NCBI GenBank assembly: GCA_025517465.1
Contig: JAOPKE010000005.1
Location: forward strand, 248,001 to 312,000
Length of the DNA: 64,000 nt
Origin: Halobacteria archaeon HArc-gm2
Lineage (GTDB): Archaea; Halobacteriota; Halobacteria; Halobacteriales; Haloarculaceae
Direction: 5' to 3'
Positions within the stretch are counted from its first letter, which is position 1. Each line of letters starts with the position of its first letter. Positions 46,436-55,241 of this stretch are shown here, piece after piece. Below the pieces are notes generated by a model that had not been told where the DNA came from, ran no database searches, and was given only the letters and a program-made list of their open reading frames with translations. The translations under genes and the position numbers were made by a program.

Positions 46436-46756
46436 TTACTCCAGTTCTTCCGCGACGGCGTCGGGACCCAGCAGGTTCGGGTCCACGACGAGGTCCGTCT
46501 GTCGGCTGGCGAAGTCGGGGAGCGAGCCCTCGGCGTACACGACGACGCGGAGGTCGTCCTCGAGGTCCTTGGCGACGGCGATGGACGTGGCCTGTTCGAG
46601 GTCGGTCAGGAGGTAGACGTCGGCGTCGTGGATGCCGGCCTCCTCCAGGCCGGGGCGGTTGCCGATCGGTGCGATCTGGACGTCGTGACCCTCGGCTTCG
46701 AGGGCGTCGGCGATGGCGCCCTCGTCGGCGCCGACGAGCGTGACTCGGAGCGTCAT
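46436..46756 (-). CDS. Small Rossmann-like protein linked to guaAb (106 aa)
   Basis: [30 protein letters not shown] opens a Rossmann-type beta-alpha-beta, and [32 protein letters not shown] resembles a TrkA-N/NAD-binding half. The ATG overlaps the guaAb stop (ATGA), so translation is coupled. The genetic link suggests a role near GMP synthesis, perhaps as a ligand-binding accessory; this is inference. Confidence 0.72.
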   Translation of the reverse strand: MTLRVTLVGADEGAIADALEAEGHDVQIAPIGNRPGLEEAGIHDADVYLLTDLEQATSIAVAKDLEDDLRVVVYAEGSLPDFASRQTDLVVDPNLLGPDAVAEELE

Positions 46757-47670
46757 TCGTACTCGATCGTCGCCGGGGGCTTGTGGGTGACGTCGTAGAG
46801 GACGCGTGAGACGTTCTCGTTCTCACCGGTGATGCGGCTCTGGATGCGCTGGAGGGTGTCCCAGTCGACCTCCTGGGCGCGGGCGGTCATGCCGTCCCGC
46901 GATTCGACGGAGCGGACGGCGATGACCCAGCCGTGGACGCGGTTGTCGCCCTTGACGCCGGTGGCCTTGCCGATGACGGCCGCGAGCGCCTGCCAGGGGT
47001 CGTGCTCTTCCAGTTCCTCCTCGACGACGTGGTTCGCCTCGCGGGCGACTTCCAGTTTCTCCTCGGTGACCTCCCCGAGGATGCGGACGGCCAGGCCGGG
47101 ACCGGGGAACGGCATCCGCTCGGAGATGATCTCCTCTAAGTCGAGTTCGCGGGCGACCTCGCGGACCTCGTCCTTGTAGAGGTCCCGCATCGGTTCGACG
47201 ATGCCGTCGAAGTCGACGACCTCCGGGAGGCCACCGACGTTGTGGTGGGACTTGATCGTCCCCTCGCTCTCGATGCGGTCGGGGTAGATGGTCCCCTGGA
47301 CGAGGTAGTCGGCGTCGACGTCTTTCGCGACCGTCTCGAACTCGCGGATGAACTGCTCGCCGATGGCGTGGCGCTTCGCCTCGGGGTCGGTGACGCCACC
47401 GAGGACCTCGAGGAAGCGGTCTTTGGCGTCGACGATGCGCAGCGAGTCCATGTAGTCGAACGTCTCACGGATCTCCTCGGTCTCGCCCTTCCGCATCAGG
47501 CCGGTGTCGACGTAGACCGGGGTGAGCTGGTCGCCGATGGCCTCGTAGGCCAGCGCGGCGGCCGTCGAGGAGTCGACGCCGCCGGACAGGGCGATGACGG
47601 CGTTCGCGTCGCCGACCGCGTCGCTTATCTCCGTAATCTTCTCGTCGATGAACTCGTCGACGTCGACCAT
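46753..47670 (-). CDS. guaAb: GMP synthase ATP-pyrophosphatase subunit GuaAb
   Basis: 305 residues. It adenylates XMP and aminates it to GMP. The PP-loop [45 protein letters not shown] and [26 protein letters not shown] are typical. The dimerisation tail [17 protein letters not shown] is complete. It lacks a glutaminase domain; the GuaAa partner, as usual in archaea, is encoded elsewhere. The downstream small gene overlaps it by 4 nt. Confidence 0.94.
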   Translation of the reverse strand: MVDVDEFIDEKITEISDAVGDANAVIALSGGVDSSTAAALAYEAIGDQLTPVYVDTGLMRKGETEEIRETFDYMDSLRIVDAKDRFLEVLGGVTDPEAKRHAIGEQFIREFETVAKDVDADYLVQGTIYPDRIESEGTIKSHHNVGGLPEVVDFDGIVEPMRDLYKDEVREVARELDLEEIISERMPFPGPGLAVRILGEVTEEKLEVAREANHVVEEELEEHDPWQALAAVIGKATGVKGDNRVHGWVIAVRSVESRDGMTARAQEVDWDTLQRIQSRITGENENVSRVLYDVTHKPPATIEYE

Positions 47671-47851
47671 CAGTGGCTCCCCTCCGCGGTGGTCGCCGAG
47701 AACGAAAGCTGGAGGAATGTACGCATACTGTTGCTCTCAGTGGCGGCGGCAAAACGGTTTCGGAACCGCTCGTGTTGCGAGTCGAGACCTGGTCGTACCG
47801 CCGCTGGGCCGATGCGACGAAACGGTGGAAGACGGTCGATTGCGTCGCCGA
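47671..47851. other. guaAb upstream spacer
   Basis: It probably holds the guaAb promoter. A purine-rich GGAGGGGA on the minus strand a few bases before the ATG could serve as a ribosome binding site. Confidence 0.4.
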
Positions 47852-48114
47852 TCAGGAGATCTGGACGGTCACCTCGTCGGTGGACGTATTGCCCGCGCTA
47901 TCGGTGGCGGTGAGGGTGACCGTGTAGGTGCCGGCCGACCCGTAGCGGTTGTCGGCGTACCAGCCGGTGCCGGTCGACCCGTCGCCCAGCTCCCACTGCA
48001 GGTCGGTGATCCAGGTGCTGTTGCCGGTCTCGTCGGCGATCCAGAACTGCATCAGGTCGCCGACCGACCCGGACGTCGCCCCGGGATCGATCGAGGCGAT
48101 CAGGTCGCCGGAGG
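47849..48114 (-). repeat. C-terminal module repeat, copy 1
   Basis: A 266-bp segment matching 49229-49494 (offset 1380) at all but 9 positions. It encodes the last 85 residues of the hydrolase, and the encoded protein module is identical in both copies. Confidence 0.92.
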
Positions 48115-49108
48115 ACGGCGTCTCCGTGTCGGGAGTTTCCGTGTCCGGCGTCTCCGTGTCGGGGGTTTCTGTGTCCGGTGTCTCCGTATCGGGCGTCTCC
48201 GTGTCCGGCGTCTCCGTGTTGGGGGTCTCGGTGTCTTCGCCGTCGTCCTGGATGATCGCCTCCGCGAGGTCGCCCGTGACCGCCGGGCTGCTCATGTATC
48301 CGCCGTGGCCGCTGACGGAGTTCGTGACGTCGACGTCGGTGTAGGTGTCCGGCGCCGCCGATGGGTCCGGGACGCCCTCGGCGCCGAGCGCGGTGTCGCC
48401 CGGATTGCCGTTCGTCCCGCCCGAGCCGAAGCCGTCCCCGATGACCTGGTCGTTCCGGGAGTGGTAGTTTCGGACCTCGCGAGCGTGCTCCGCGACGCCG
48501 TCGTACCACTGGCCGCCCTGCGTGACCGTCGAGCCGTTGGCCGCGGCGCCCATCGGTGCCACGGTGTCGACGACGTAGCCAGGGCCGAGTTCGGAGAGCG
48601 CTCCGAGGACGACCCGCCCGCCCAGCGAGTGGGAGGCGAGCCGGACCGATCCGGCGCCCGCGTCGATGGCCGCCTCGACGACCGGCGCGAACTCCGCGGC
48701 GGCGGCCGCCGACTGTTCGATGGCGCCGCTGGGGCCCGACGCGTCCGCCTGGTACACGAGGGCGACGGCCGCGTCGGGTTCGTAGCCCGCTGCGGCGAGG
48801 CCGTCCACCACGGTCGCGGTCATGTTGGGGCCGGCGCTAGCGCTGTTCCACCCGTGGGCGAACACGAACAGTTCGTCGACCACGGGGAGCGACGGGTCGT
48901 CGGTCACTCGCATGTCGAGGGTGGTAACCTCGGGACCGCTGGACTGGGCCGCCACCGAGCCGCTCGCGCCGGCACCCGCCGCGGCGACCAGGCCGGTCCC
49001 GAGACACCTGAGGAAGGTGCGGCGCGACTTCTCCCGTCCGCCTGATGCTCGAGTCTCGCTGGCTGCACGTGCGGTACCGCTGTCGAACCGCGTACGATCG
49101 CTGGGCAT
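47852..49108 (-). CDS. Tat-exported alpha/beta hydrolase with C-terminal PKD-like module
   Basis: 418 residues. The Tat signal is KSRRTFLRCLGTGLVAAAGAGASGSVAAQ. The hydrolase has FVFAHGWNSASAGPN (oxyanion loop), ASHSLGGRVVLGAL (nucleophile Ser), a mid-domain Asp (RNYHSRNDQV) and SGHGGYM (catalytic His region). It is lipase/esterase-like. A TETPD linker of about eight repeats connects to an 85-residue beta-sandwich module (FWIADETGNSTWITDLQWELGDG) ending VTVQIS. ATG 49108 starts the family-like Tat leader; the upstream in-frame ATG at 49132 adds MGFLTGNT. Confidence 0.88.
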   Translation of the reverse strand: MPSDRTRFDSGTARAASETRASGGREKSRRTFLRCLGTGLVAAAGAGASGSVAAQSSGPEVTTLDMRVTDDPSLPVVDELFVFAHGWNSASAGPNMTATVVDGLAAAGYEPDAAVALVYQADASGPSGAIEQSAAAAAEFAPVVEAAIDAGAGSVRLASHSLGGRVVLGALSELGPGYVVDTVAPMGAAANGSTVTQGGQWYDGVAEHAREVRNYHSRNDQVIGDGFGSGGTNGNPGDTALGAEGVPDPSAAPDTYTDVDVTNSVSGHGGYMSSPAVTGDLAEAIIQDDGEDTETPNTETPDTETPDTETPDTETPDTETPDTETPDTETPSSGDLIASIDPGATSGSVGDLMQFWIADETGNSTWITDLQWELGDGSTGTGWYADNRYGSAGTYTVTLTATDSAGNTSTDEVTVQIS

Positions 49109-49228
49109 GGTATTGCCTGTCAAAAATCCCACACCACACCTATAAATTTTAATGATGGTTCAACGTGATCCGCCGCCGCGTGTCCATGGGATCGAACCGC
49201 GCGTCGAGTTCTCGATTCGACCCCGATA

Positions 49229-49494
49229 CGATCAGGAGATCTGGACGGTCACCTCGTCGGTGGACGTATTGCCCGCGCTATCGGTGGCGGTGAGGGTGAC
49301 GGTGTAGGTGCCGGCCGATCCGTAGCGGTTGTCGGCGTACCAGCCGGTGCCGGTCGACCCGTCGCCCAGCTCCCACTGGAGGTCAGTTATCCAGGTGCTA
49401 TTGCCCGTCTCGTCGGCGATCCAGAACTGCATCAGATCGCCGACCGACCCGGACGTCGCCCCCGGATCGATCGAGGCGATCAGGTCGCCGGAGG
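49229..49494 (-). repeat. C-terminal module repeat, copy 2
   Basis: A counterpart of 47849-48114. Nine base differences in 266, all silent in the shared coding region by inspection of the translated modules. Confidence 0.92.
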
Positions 49495-51034
49495 GCCCCC
49501 CATCGTCGGTATCCGTCTCAGTCTCGGTATCCGTTTCAGTTTCCGTCTCGGTTTCTGTCTCAGTTTCGGTGTCCGTTTCAGTTTCCGTTTCGGTCTCAGT
49601 GTCCGTCTCTGTCTCCGTTTCGGTCTCGCTCCCGTCGACGGAAACCGTGACGGACGTGCCCGCGTTGCTCGTGACCGACACCGTTCGGGTGACGGAGTCG
49701 CTGCCGGTCGTGACGGTTATCTCGTGTTCGCCGAGGAAGGCGCCCGTCGAGTAGGTGCCCGACCCGTCGGTGGTGCCCGAGTCGTCGGTCCACCACTCGC
49801 CGAAGACGAGGTTCCGCCAGACGTCGAGGGGCGGCTTCTCCGACCAGTCCGCTTCGAAGAAGGGGGCCTCGTTCTGCCAGTGAGACTCGTCCCACATCCC
49901 CCAGATCATGAATTCGTCGACGTCGGGGTGGCCGTAGGCGGTCTTGAGGAACCGCCGGAAGATGTCGGCGCGCTGTTGCTGGTCGGACCAGCTGTCACCG
50001 TACATGTCGAACTCTGTGATGCGCTGGGGCGCCGGGAAATCGGCGTACCGCTCGAATACCTCGTTGATCCGTGCGTAGGTCCAGGGCTGGTCGTTGTGGT
50101 CGGTGGCTCCGATGTGGCCCTGGTGGCCGATGGCGTCCACGCCGACGCCCTGGTCGAGGAGGAACTGGACCTCCTCGACGTACTTCTCCACGTCCCACGT
50201 CAGCGTGTTGTAGTCGTTCGTGACGACGTCGACGTCCAGGCCGTTCTCGTCGATGACCGACTCCGCCTCGCCGAACCACTCCGCCAGCAGCGGCGACGTC
50301 CAGGGCTGGATCTGGCCGGCGTCGAAGTCGTCCGTGTTCATCCGGTCGGGATACACCGCGCCCTGAAGCAGCCCCCGGTGGACCACCTCGTTGACGACGT
50401 CCCACTCCTGGATCCGGTCGCCGTAGTAGGTGATGATGTCACGGAGGTGCTGCATCGAGCGCTCCCGGACCGTCGCACCGTCGTCGTTCTCTACCGCCTG
50501 CATGACGTCGTCCGGAACCGCGTAGTCGACGCCGTAGACGCAGGTGTGTCCGCGAATGTCGAGGCCCTTCTCTTCGAGCCAGTCGACGGCGTCGTCGGCC
50601 CGCTGTCGGTCGTCCTCCCAGAAGGCCCACTTGTGGGCGTTGCCGAGCACGGCCGTATTGAACAGCTCCTCCAGGTTTTCGCGGAACGGCTCGCCCTCGC
50701 TGAACTGGTCGATGAGTACTTCGGCGCCGATGGCGGTGCCGAAGGTGAAGTCGTGGTCCGTCATCTCGACGTCGACCGTCGCCCCGGAGACCGGGTCCCC
50801 GTTCGCGTCGACGACGTCGACGGTCAGCGGTCCGGTCTGGTTGTCCCGGATCCGCTGGTCGGCCGCCGTCTCGTCGAATCCGCTCTGGGCCGTCGCCGTC
50901 CCAGCGGCGCCGCCGCCGAGCAGGCCCACTACCGTACTGGCGCCGACCGCTCGCATGTAGTCGCGCCGGTCGATTCCGTCGCGCAGGTCGTCGTCCGATA
51001 CGTCCCCGTCTCGCTGGTGTGTGTCCTCTGTCAT
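49232..51034 (-). CDS. Tat-exported GH10 endo-xylanase with TE linker and C-terminal module
   Basis: 600 residues. A Tat signal (IDRRDYMRAVGASTVVGLLGGGAAGTATAQ) is followed by a short N-terminal beta region. The GH10 barrel begins at FTFGTAIGAEVL. Catalytic residues are seen in EWDVVNEVVHRG (acid/base Glu) and RITEFDMYGDS (nucleophile Glu), with HKWAFWE and DAIGHQGHIG as conserved sites. A Big-like beta region, a TETDTE linker and the shared 85-residue module follow. It probably hydrolyses xylan outside the cell. The TATA-like region at 51131-51150 lies too close to the ATG at 51130, so the ATG at 51034 is preferred. Confidence 0.9.
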   Translation of the reverse strand: MTEDTHQRDGDVSDDDLRDGIDRRDYMRAVGASTVVGLLGGGAAGTATAQSGFDETAADQRIRDNQTGPLTVDVVDANGDPVSGATVDVEMTDHDFTFGTAIGAEVLIDQFSEGEPFRENLEELFNTAVLGNAHKWAFWEDDRQRADDAVDWLEEKGLDIRGHTCVYGVDYAVPDDVMQAVENDDGATVRERSMQHLRDIITYYGDRIQEWDVVNEVVHRGLLQGAVYPDRMNTDDFDAGQIQPWTSPLLAEWFGEAESVIDENGLDVDVVTNDYNTLTWDVEKYVEEVQFLLDQGVGVDAIGHQGHIGATDHNDQPWTYARINEVFERYADFPAPQRITEFDMYGDSWSDQQQRADIFRRFLKTAYGHPDVDEFMIWGMWDESHWQNEAPFFEADWSEKPPLDVWRNLVFGEWWTDDSGTTDGSGTYSTGAFLGEHEITVTTGSDSVTRTVSVTSNAGTSVTVSVDGSETETETETDTETETETETDTETETETETETETDTETETDTDDGGPSGDLIASIDPGATSGSVGDLMQFWIADETGNSTWITDLQWELGDGSTGTGWYADNRYGSAGTYTVTLTATDSAGNTSTDEVTVQIS

Positions 51035-51298
51035 CGGTAATCTCTCTCGCTGCCCGCTGGCGTCCGACCCGGGTTCGCACCCGGAGGCCGGACGACGCAG
51101 TGGGTCGGCTGAAAATTCCTGCCGAGGCATGTTATATTTTTACCATATACGACAGAGATTAAACACTCGCTAAGTCGAATCGCGGACCAGACTGGTTCCG
51201 AACTCCGGGGGTAGCGCCGTGCCGGTCGGCTCGTCGGTGTCAGTGACAGCGGCGAGACGTCGGCGGACGAAACGGACCGTCGGGGTCGCTGCCGGCAG
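51035..51298. other. Xylanase promoter and pyrG downstream region
   Basis: It holds the minus-strand AT-rich promoter TATATGGTAAAAATATAAC (51131-51149). The rest is GC-rich without a gene. Confidence 0.55.
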
Positions 51299-52951
51299 TC
51301 AGTTGCGGGCGTCCGTCGTCGCGACGGCTTCGTCCTCGGCGAGCATGGACTCGACGAAGCCGACGAACGGCGGGCTCGCGCGGCCAGGCCGGGAGCGGAA
51401 CTCGGGGTGGAACTGCGTCCCGAAGAAGTAGGGGTGGTCGGGTAGTTCGAGGATCTCCATCCGGCGACCGGACGTACCGGAGAACACCAGGCCCGCCTCC
51501 TCGAGGTCGTCGATGTACTCGGGGTTGACCTCGTATCGGTGACGGTGTCGTTCCGTACAGGACGTGTCGTCGTAGATCTCGTTGGCGACGGTTCCGGGTT
51601 CGATCTCCGTGACGTGCGAGCCGAGTCGCATCGTCCCGCCCATGTCGTCGAGGTCCTTCTGCTCGGGGAGGATGTCGATGACGGCGTGGTCGGTCTCCTC
51701 GTCGAGTTCCGCGGAGTGGGCGCCGGTGAGGCCCAGCACGTTGCGGGCGTACTCGACGACTGCCATCTGGAAGCCCAGACAGAGGCCGAGGAAAGGGAGG
51801 TCGTTCTCGCGGGCGTAGCGGATGGCCTCTATCTTCCCTTCCGTTCCGCGGGCCCCGAAGCCGCCGGGGACGACCAGTCCGTCCATCTCGTCGAGTTCGC
51901 CGTTGTAGCCGTCGGCGAGTTCCTCCGAGTGGATCCACTCGACGTTGACGTCGACGCCGGTGTCGAGGCCGGCGTGCTTGAGCGACTCGTGGATGGAGAT
52001 GTAGGCGTCTTCGAGGCCGTACTTGCCGACGAGGGCGACGTCGACTGTCCCGTCGGTCTCCTGGGTGACGAGTTCGCGCCACTCGTTATCCCGCTCGCTC
52101 TCGGGGAGCGCCTCGTCGGCGAGTTCGAGTCGCTCCATCACGTACTCGTCGAGGCCCTCCTCCTCGACCATCAGCGGCACGTGGTAGATGTCTTCGACGT
52201 CCGGGTTGGAGAAGACGGCGTCCGTCGGGACGTCGCAGAACAGCGCGATCTTCTCCTTGACGTCCGGATCCAGACGGTCTTCGGAGCGACCGACCAGGAT
52301 GTCGGGCTGGAGGCCGATGGAGCGCAGTTCCTTGACGCTGTGCTGGGTCGGCTTGGTCTTCTGCTCGCCGTTCATCGAGTAGGGGACGAGCGTGACGTGG
52401 GTGAACAGGATGTCGTCCTCGTCCTCCTCGTGGGAGAACTGCCGGAGGGCTTCGAGGTAGGGCATCCCCTCGATGTCGCCGACGGTCCCACCGACCTCGA
52501 CGATGCAGACGTCGGTCCCGGCCGCGGCCTCGCGGATGCGTCGCTTGATGTCGTCGGTGACGTGCGGGATGATCTGGACGGTCTTGCCCAGGTAGTCGCC
52601 CGCGCGCTCGGCCTCGATGACTTGCTGGTAGACCTTCCCCGTGGTGACGTTGTGGTCGAAGGTCATGTCGATGTCGAGGAAGCGCTCGTAGTTCCCCAGG
52701 TCGAGGTCAACCTCGCCGCCGTCCTTGAGGACGTATACCTCGCCGTGCTGGTACGGGTTCATCGTTCCCGCGTCGACGTTGAGATAGGGGTCGATCTTCA
52801 CCGCGGTCACGTCGAAGCCGGCGTTCTTCAGGAGCCGGCCGGTGCTCGCGGCCGTGATTCCCTTGCCGAGACCCGACATGACGCCGCCAGTGACGAAGAT
52901 GAACTTCCGACCCAGGTCGGGGTCGTAGTTCGTCGCAGAATCCTTTGGCAT
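51299..52951 (-). CDS. pyrG: CTP synthase
   Basis: 550 residues. It makes CTP from UTP with glutamine as ammonia donor. The N-terminal synthase domain starts [25 protein letters not shown] and contains [18 protein letters not shown]. The C-terminal glutaminase domain has [11 protein letters not shown] (nucleophile Cys) and FGTQFHPEF (catalytic His/Glu). The length matches the family. A TATA-like ATTGTTTTG near 52977 on the minus strand allows a leaderless ATG. The 65-bp hairpin array begins 44 bp upstream. Confidence 0.96.
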   Translation of the reverse strand: MPKDSATNYDPDLGRKFIFVTGGVMSGLGKGITAASTGRLLKNAGFDVTAVKIDPYLNVDAGTMNPYQHGEVYVLKDGGEVDLDLGNYERFLDIDMTFDHNVTTGKVYQQVIEAERAGDYLGKTVQIIPHVTDDIKRRIREAAAGTDVCIVEVGGTVGDIEGMPYLEALRQFSHEEDEDDILFTHVTLVPYSMNGEQKTKPTQHSVKELRSIGLQPDILVGRSEDRLDPDVKEKIALFCDVPTDAVFSNPDVEDIYHVPLMVEEEGLDEYVMERLELADEALPESERDNEWRELVTQETDGTVDVALVGKYGLEDAYISIHESLKHAGLDTGVDVNVEWIHSEELADGYNGELDEMDGLVVPGGFGARGTEGKIEAIRYARENDLPFLGLCLGFQMAVVEYARNVLGLTGAHSAELDEETDHAVIDILPEQKDLDDMGGTMRLGSHVTEIEPGTVANEIYDDTSCTERHRHRYEVNPEYIDDLEEAGLVFSGTSGRRMEILELPDHPYFFGTQFHPEFRSRPGRASPPFVGFVESMLAEDEAVATTDARN

Positions 52952-52994
52952 ACCGACGGTGGGGTTGGGTTGCTCAAAACAATTTCGGGAAGAG

Positions 52995-53230
52995 GCTGGT
53001 TCCGAACGTAGTGAGGAACCAGCTTATTGCGAGCGGGAGCGCCAGCGACACGCGAGCAGGTTGGTTCCGAACGTAGTGAGGAACCAGCTTATTGCGAACG
53101 GCGAGCGTAGCGAGCCGTGAGCAGGTTGGCGCCGAACGTAGTGAGGAACCAGCTTATTACGAGCGGGGAACGCAGTGACCCGCGAGCAGGCTGTCCCCGA
53201 CCGAAGGGAGGAACCAGCTTATGGCGAGCG
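52995..53230 (+). repeat. Four-unit, 65-bp hairpin array upstream of pyrG
   Basis: First-hairpin loops start at 53004, 53069, 53134 and 53199, an exact 65-bp period. Units 1-2 have stem GGTTCC/GGAACC and loop GAACGTAGTGA; unit 3 keeps the loop with a weaker stem. Unit 4 has GACCGAAGGGA. The second hairpins have GAGCGTAGCGA (53103-53113) on CGGC/GCCG, and GAACGCAGTGA (53168-53178) on CGGG/CCCG. Unit 1 has a 12-nt variant at 53037-53048. Stem bases covary between units and with the array at 37973-38169. Confidence 0.88.
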
Positions 53231-53342
53231 GCGAATGTGACCGAGGTCAGTCTTCCCGACCACCTATATAATTCTTGTCCAGAACTTCCGGTCGGTTCAC
53301 CGTCGACCCGCTTTTACCGTCACACGGTTCGCAGGTCGTCGT
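53231..53342 (+). promoter_or_regulatory. Promoter region of the 53343 / 53417 operon
   Basis: Two TATA-like boxes are present: TATATAA at 53265-53271, and CTTTTAC at 53311-53317, which is 29 nt before the ATG at 53343. The second box gives a leaderless mini-ORF; the first would give a longer leader. Confidence 0.5.
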
Positions 53343-53420
53343 ATGATCACGACCGTTTCGTTGCCTCAGCTGGTTCGACAGTTCGACGAATGCACCCGGA
53401 GGGGAGGTGAGCAGACGTGA
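53343..53420 (+). CDS. 25-codon upstream ORF coupled to the Tat lipoprotein gene
   Basis: It encodes MITTVSLPQLVRQFDECTR plus six residues, ending with TGA at 53418-53420. Its stop overlaps the GTG start of the next gene (GTGA, 53417-53420). GGAGGGGAGGTGA within its last codons is a strong Shine-Dalgarno-like site for the downstream GTG. The ATG is placed by a TATA-like CTTTTAC 29 nt upstream. The peptide may be functional or only a coupling leader. Confidence 0.5.
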   Translation: MITTVSLPQLVRQFDECTRRGGEQT

Positions 53421-54394
53421 GGCGACGCCGATTCCTCGGCGCGACGGCGGCCCTCGCAGTTACCGGCACTGCCGGCTGCGTGGGCGTCGACGCGTCGTCG
53501 ACGACGGAGACCCACGAGTTCGACGTCCCGGCAGGCGCAGACGTCGTCGTCAGTAACTCGCTCGGTGACCTGACCGTCGAGGAGGGCGACGCGGAATCGC
53601 TCCGGGTCCGCGCGGAGAAACACGATGGGCTCGGAAACGACGACGCCTTCGACAACGTTCGCGTGGCGACCGAGGCGACGGACGAACAGTTCGAGGTGTC
53701 GGTCGTCGACGAGCGTGACGGTCGATTCGTCAAGGCGACGTGGCTCCACCTTCACCTCTCCGTTCCGTCGGGCGTCGCCGTCACGGAGGTCACCGGTGAC
53801 GACGGGGACGTGACCGTCGACGGGACTGGCGGAGACCTCACGCTCGACGTCGAGGACGGCGACGTCGACGTACGGAACAGGAACGGCGACGTCACCGTGA
53901 CGGCGGACGACGGCGACCACACCTACCGGGCCATCGGCGGGGGCCTCACGGTGTCCGGCGACGACGGCGACGTGACCGCCGAACAGGTGGGCGGTGACGT
54001 GACTATCGACCTCGACGACGGCGACGCCGACGTGTCGGACGTCGACGGGGCGGTTTCGGTGGAGACCGGCGACGGAGACGTCGACGCACGCTCGGTCGGT
54101 GCGCTCGACGCGGTCACCGGCGACGACGGTGACGTCACGGTGGACGTGCCGGCGATCCGCGACGACGCCCGTATCGAGGTCGACGACGGAGACGTGACCG
54201 CACGGCTCGGGTCGGACCTGGACGCCCGACTGGTTATCGAGACGGACGGCGGCGACGTCGACACGTCCGGGCTCGACGAACGGCTCGACGTCGAAGGTGA
54301 CGTCGACAGGGTCGAAACTACGTTCGGCGGGGGAACCCACACGTTGCGGATAACCACCGACGACGGGGACGTGGCATTGCAGTCGCTGGACTGA
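53417..54394 (+). CDS. Tat lipoprotein with DUF4097-like beta-repeat domain
   Basis: 325 residues. MRRRRFLGATAALAVTGTAGC is a twin-arginine signal ending in a lipobox Cys at 21. The rest is a beta-solenoid-like series of short repeats with recurrent DDGDVT, GDVDV and GDGDV, resembling DUF4097 adhesin-like proteins. It is probably lipid-anchored on the cell surface; ligand or partner is unknown. The start is a GTG, coupled to the preceding 25-codon ORF. Confidence 0.8.
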   Translation: MRRRRFLGATAALAVTGTAGCVGVDASSTTETHEFDVPAGADVVVSNSLGDLTVEEGDAESLRVRAEKHDGLGNDDAFDNVRVATEATDEQFEVSVVDERDGRFVKATWLHLHLSVPSGVAVTEVTGDDGDVTVDGTGGDLTLDVEDGDVDVRNRNGDVTVTADDGDHTYRAIGGGLTVSGDDGDVTAEQVGGDVTIDLDDGDADVSDVDGAVSVETGDGDVDARSVGALDAVTGDDGDVTVDVPAIRDDARIEVDDGDVTARLGSDLDARLVIETDGGDVDTSGLDERLDVEGDVDRVETTFGGGTHTLRITTDDGDVALQSLD

Positions 54395-54603
54395 CGGCTT
54401 TACTCCAGCCGCTACAGCGACCGGCGCGGAGTGGGTAGTATCCGGACGGACTCACGCAAAAGGCTTCGAAGGGCCGACGGCAGGCACGGGGGAGTGCCGC
54501 GCCGGCCAGGGTGGGGCTATCGATGTGGGCGCGTCAGCGGGGAACCGCCGACGCAACTGGCAGTTTTTCAGCACGTGTAATATGTTTTCTGGTTGACTAC
54601 TGG
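54395..54603. other. Lipoprotein / hydrolase spacer
   Basis: No ORF with coding character or clear repeat is seen. The two flanking genes converge here. TTTTTCAGCACG near 54563 could be a terminator region. Confidence 0.4.
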
Positions 54604-55179
54604 TCAGAACAGGTCGGCGAAGAAATCCGCGACCACCGCCGCGACGCGGTCCGTCTGGCCGACGAAGTGGTGGTCGCCGGGCAGTGCCCGCACCTGCATT
54701 CCCAGTGCTCGGGCGCGCTCGGCGACCGGCGTCGAGTTTACTGTGTCGTCGCGTTCCCCGAAGCAGATTTGGGCTGGACAGGGGACGGTCTCCAGGGCGT
54801 CGACGGCGTCGGCTTGCGGAGCGAGCGCGCTGACTGCGGCGGGCGCCGGGTCCGCGCCTCCAGCGGCCCGGAGCGCGATTCCGGCCCCGAAACTGTAGCC
54901 GAACAGGCCGACGGCCGCGAACCGCTCGTCGGCCCACGCCAGGGCGTTGACGGCGTCCCGGCGTTCGCCGCGCCCCTCGTCCCAGGGGCCGTAGTCGAAC
55001 CGGAGACAGGCGAACCCACGGTCGACCAGGGCGTCGCTGACGGCCCGGAGACGCTGGTCCGTGCGGGACCCGCCGAACTGTGGATGCGGTGGGCAGGCCA
55101 CGACCACGGCGTCGGCGTCCTCCTCACCGTCGAGCGTGGCCCGGACGTCCCGCGCGCCGGGGACCGCGATCGCGTCCAT
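54604..55179 (-). CDS. Alpha/beta hydrolase, dienelactone-hydrolase-like (191 aa)
   Basis: MDAIAVPGARDVRATLDGEE starts a small alpha/beta hydrolase. VVACPPHPQFGGSRTDQRL is the oxyanion region. GLFGYSFGAGIALRAAGG carries the nucleophile Ser (GYSFG). CFGERDDTVNS may provide the acid and GDHHFVGQTDRV the His. It is cytosolic; the substrate is unknown, and COG2945-like carboxylesterases are the closest type I can name. The ATG at 55179 fits the family start; four extra codons are possible. It diverges from pspA. Confidence 0.83.
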   Translation of the reverse strand: MDAIAVPGARDVRATLDGEEDADAVVVACPPHPQFGGSRTDQRLRAVSDALVDRGFACLRFDYGPWDEGRGERRDAVNALAWADERFAAVGLFGYSFGAGIALRAAGGADPAPAAVSALAPQADAVDALETVPCPAQICFGERDDTVNSTPVAERARALGMQVRALPGDHHFVGQTDRVAAVVADFFADLF

Positions 55180-55241
55180 ACGCGAGCGCACGTGATACTC
55201 GCATGTAAGTTTTTTAAGTCAGTCAGCCCCAAGACCGAGGT

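Noticed and set aside
46366-46743. Arginine-rich plus-strand ORF in the moaB/guaAb region
   Set aside because: Antisense to the small Rossmann protein; GC-rich third positions explain the Arg runs.
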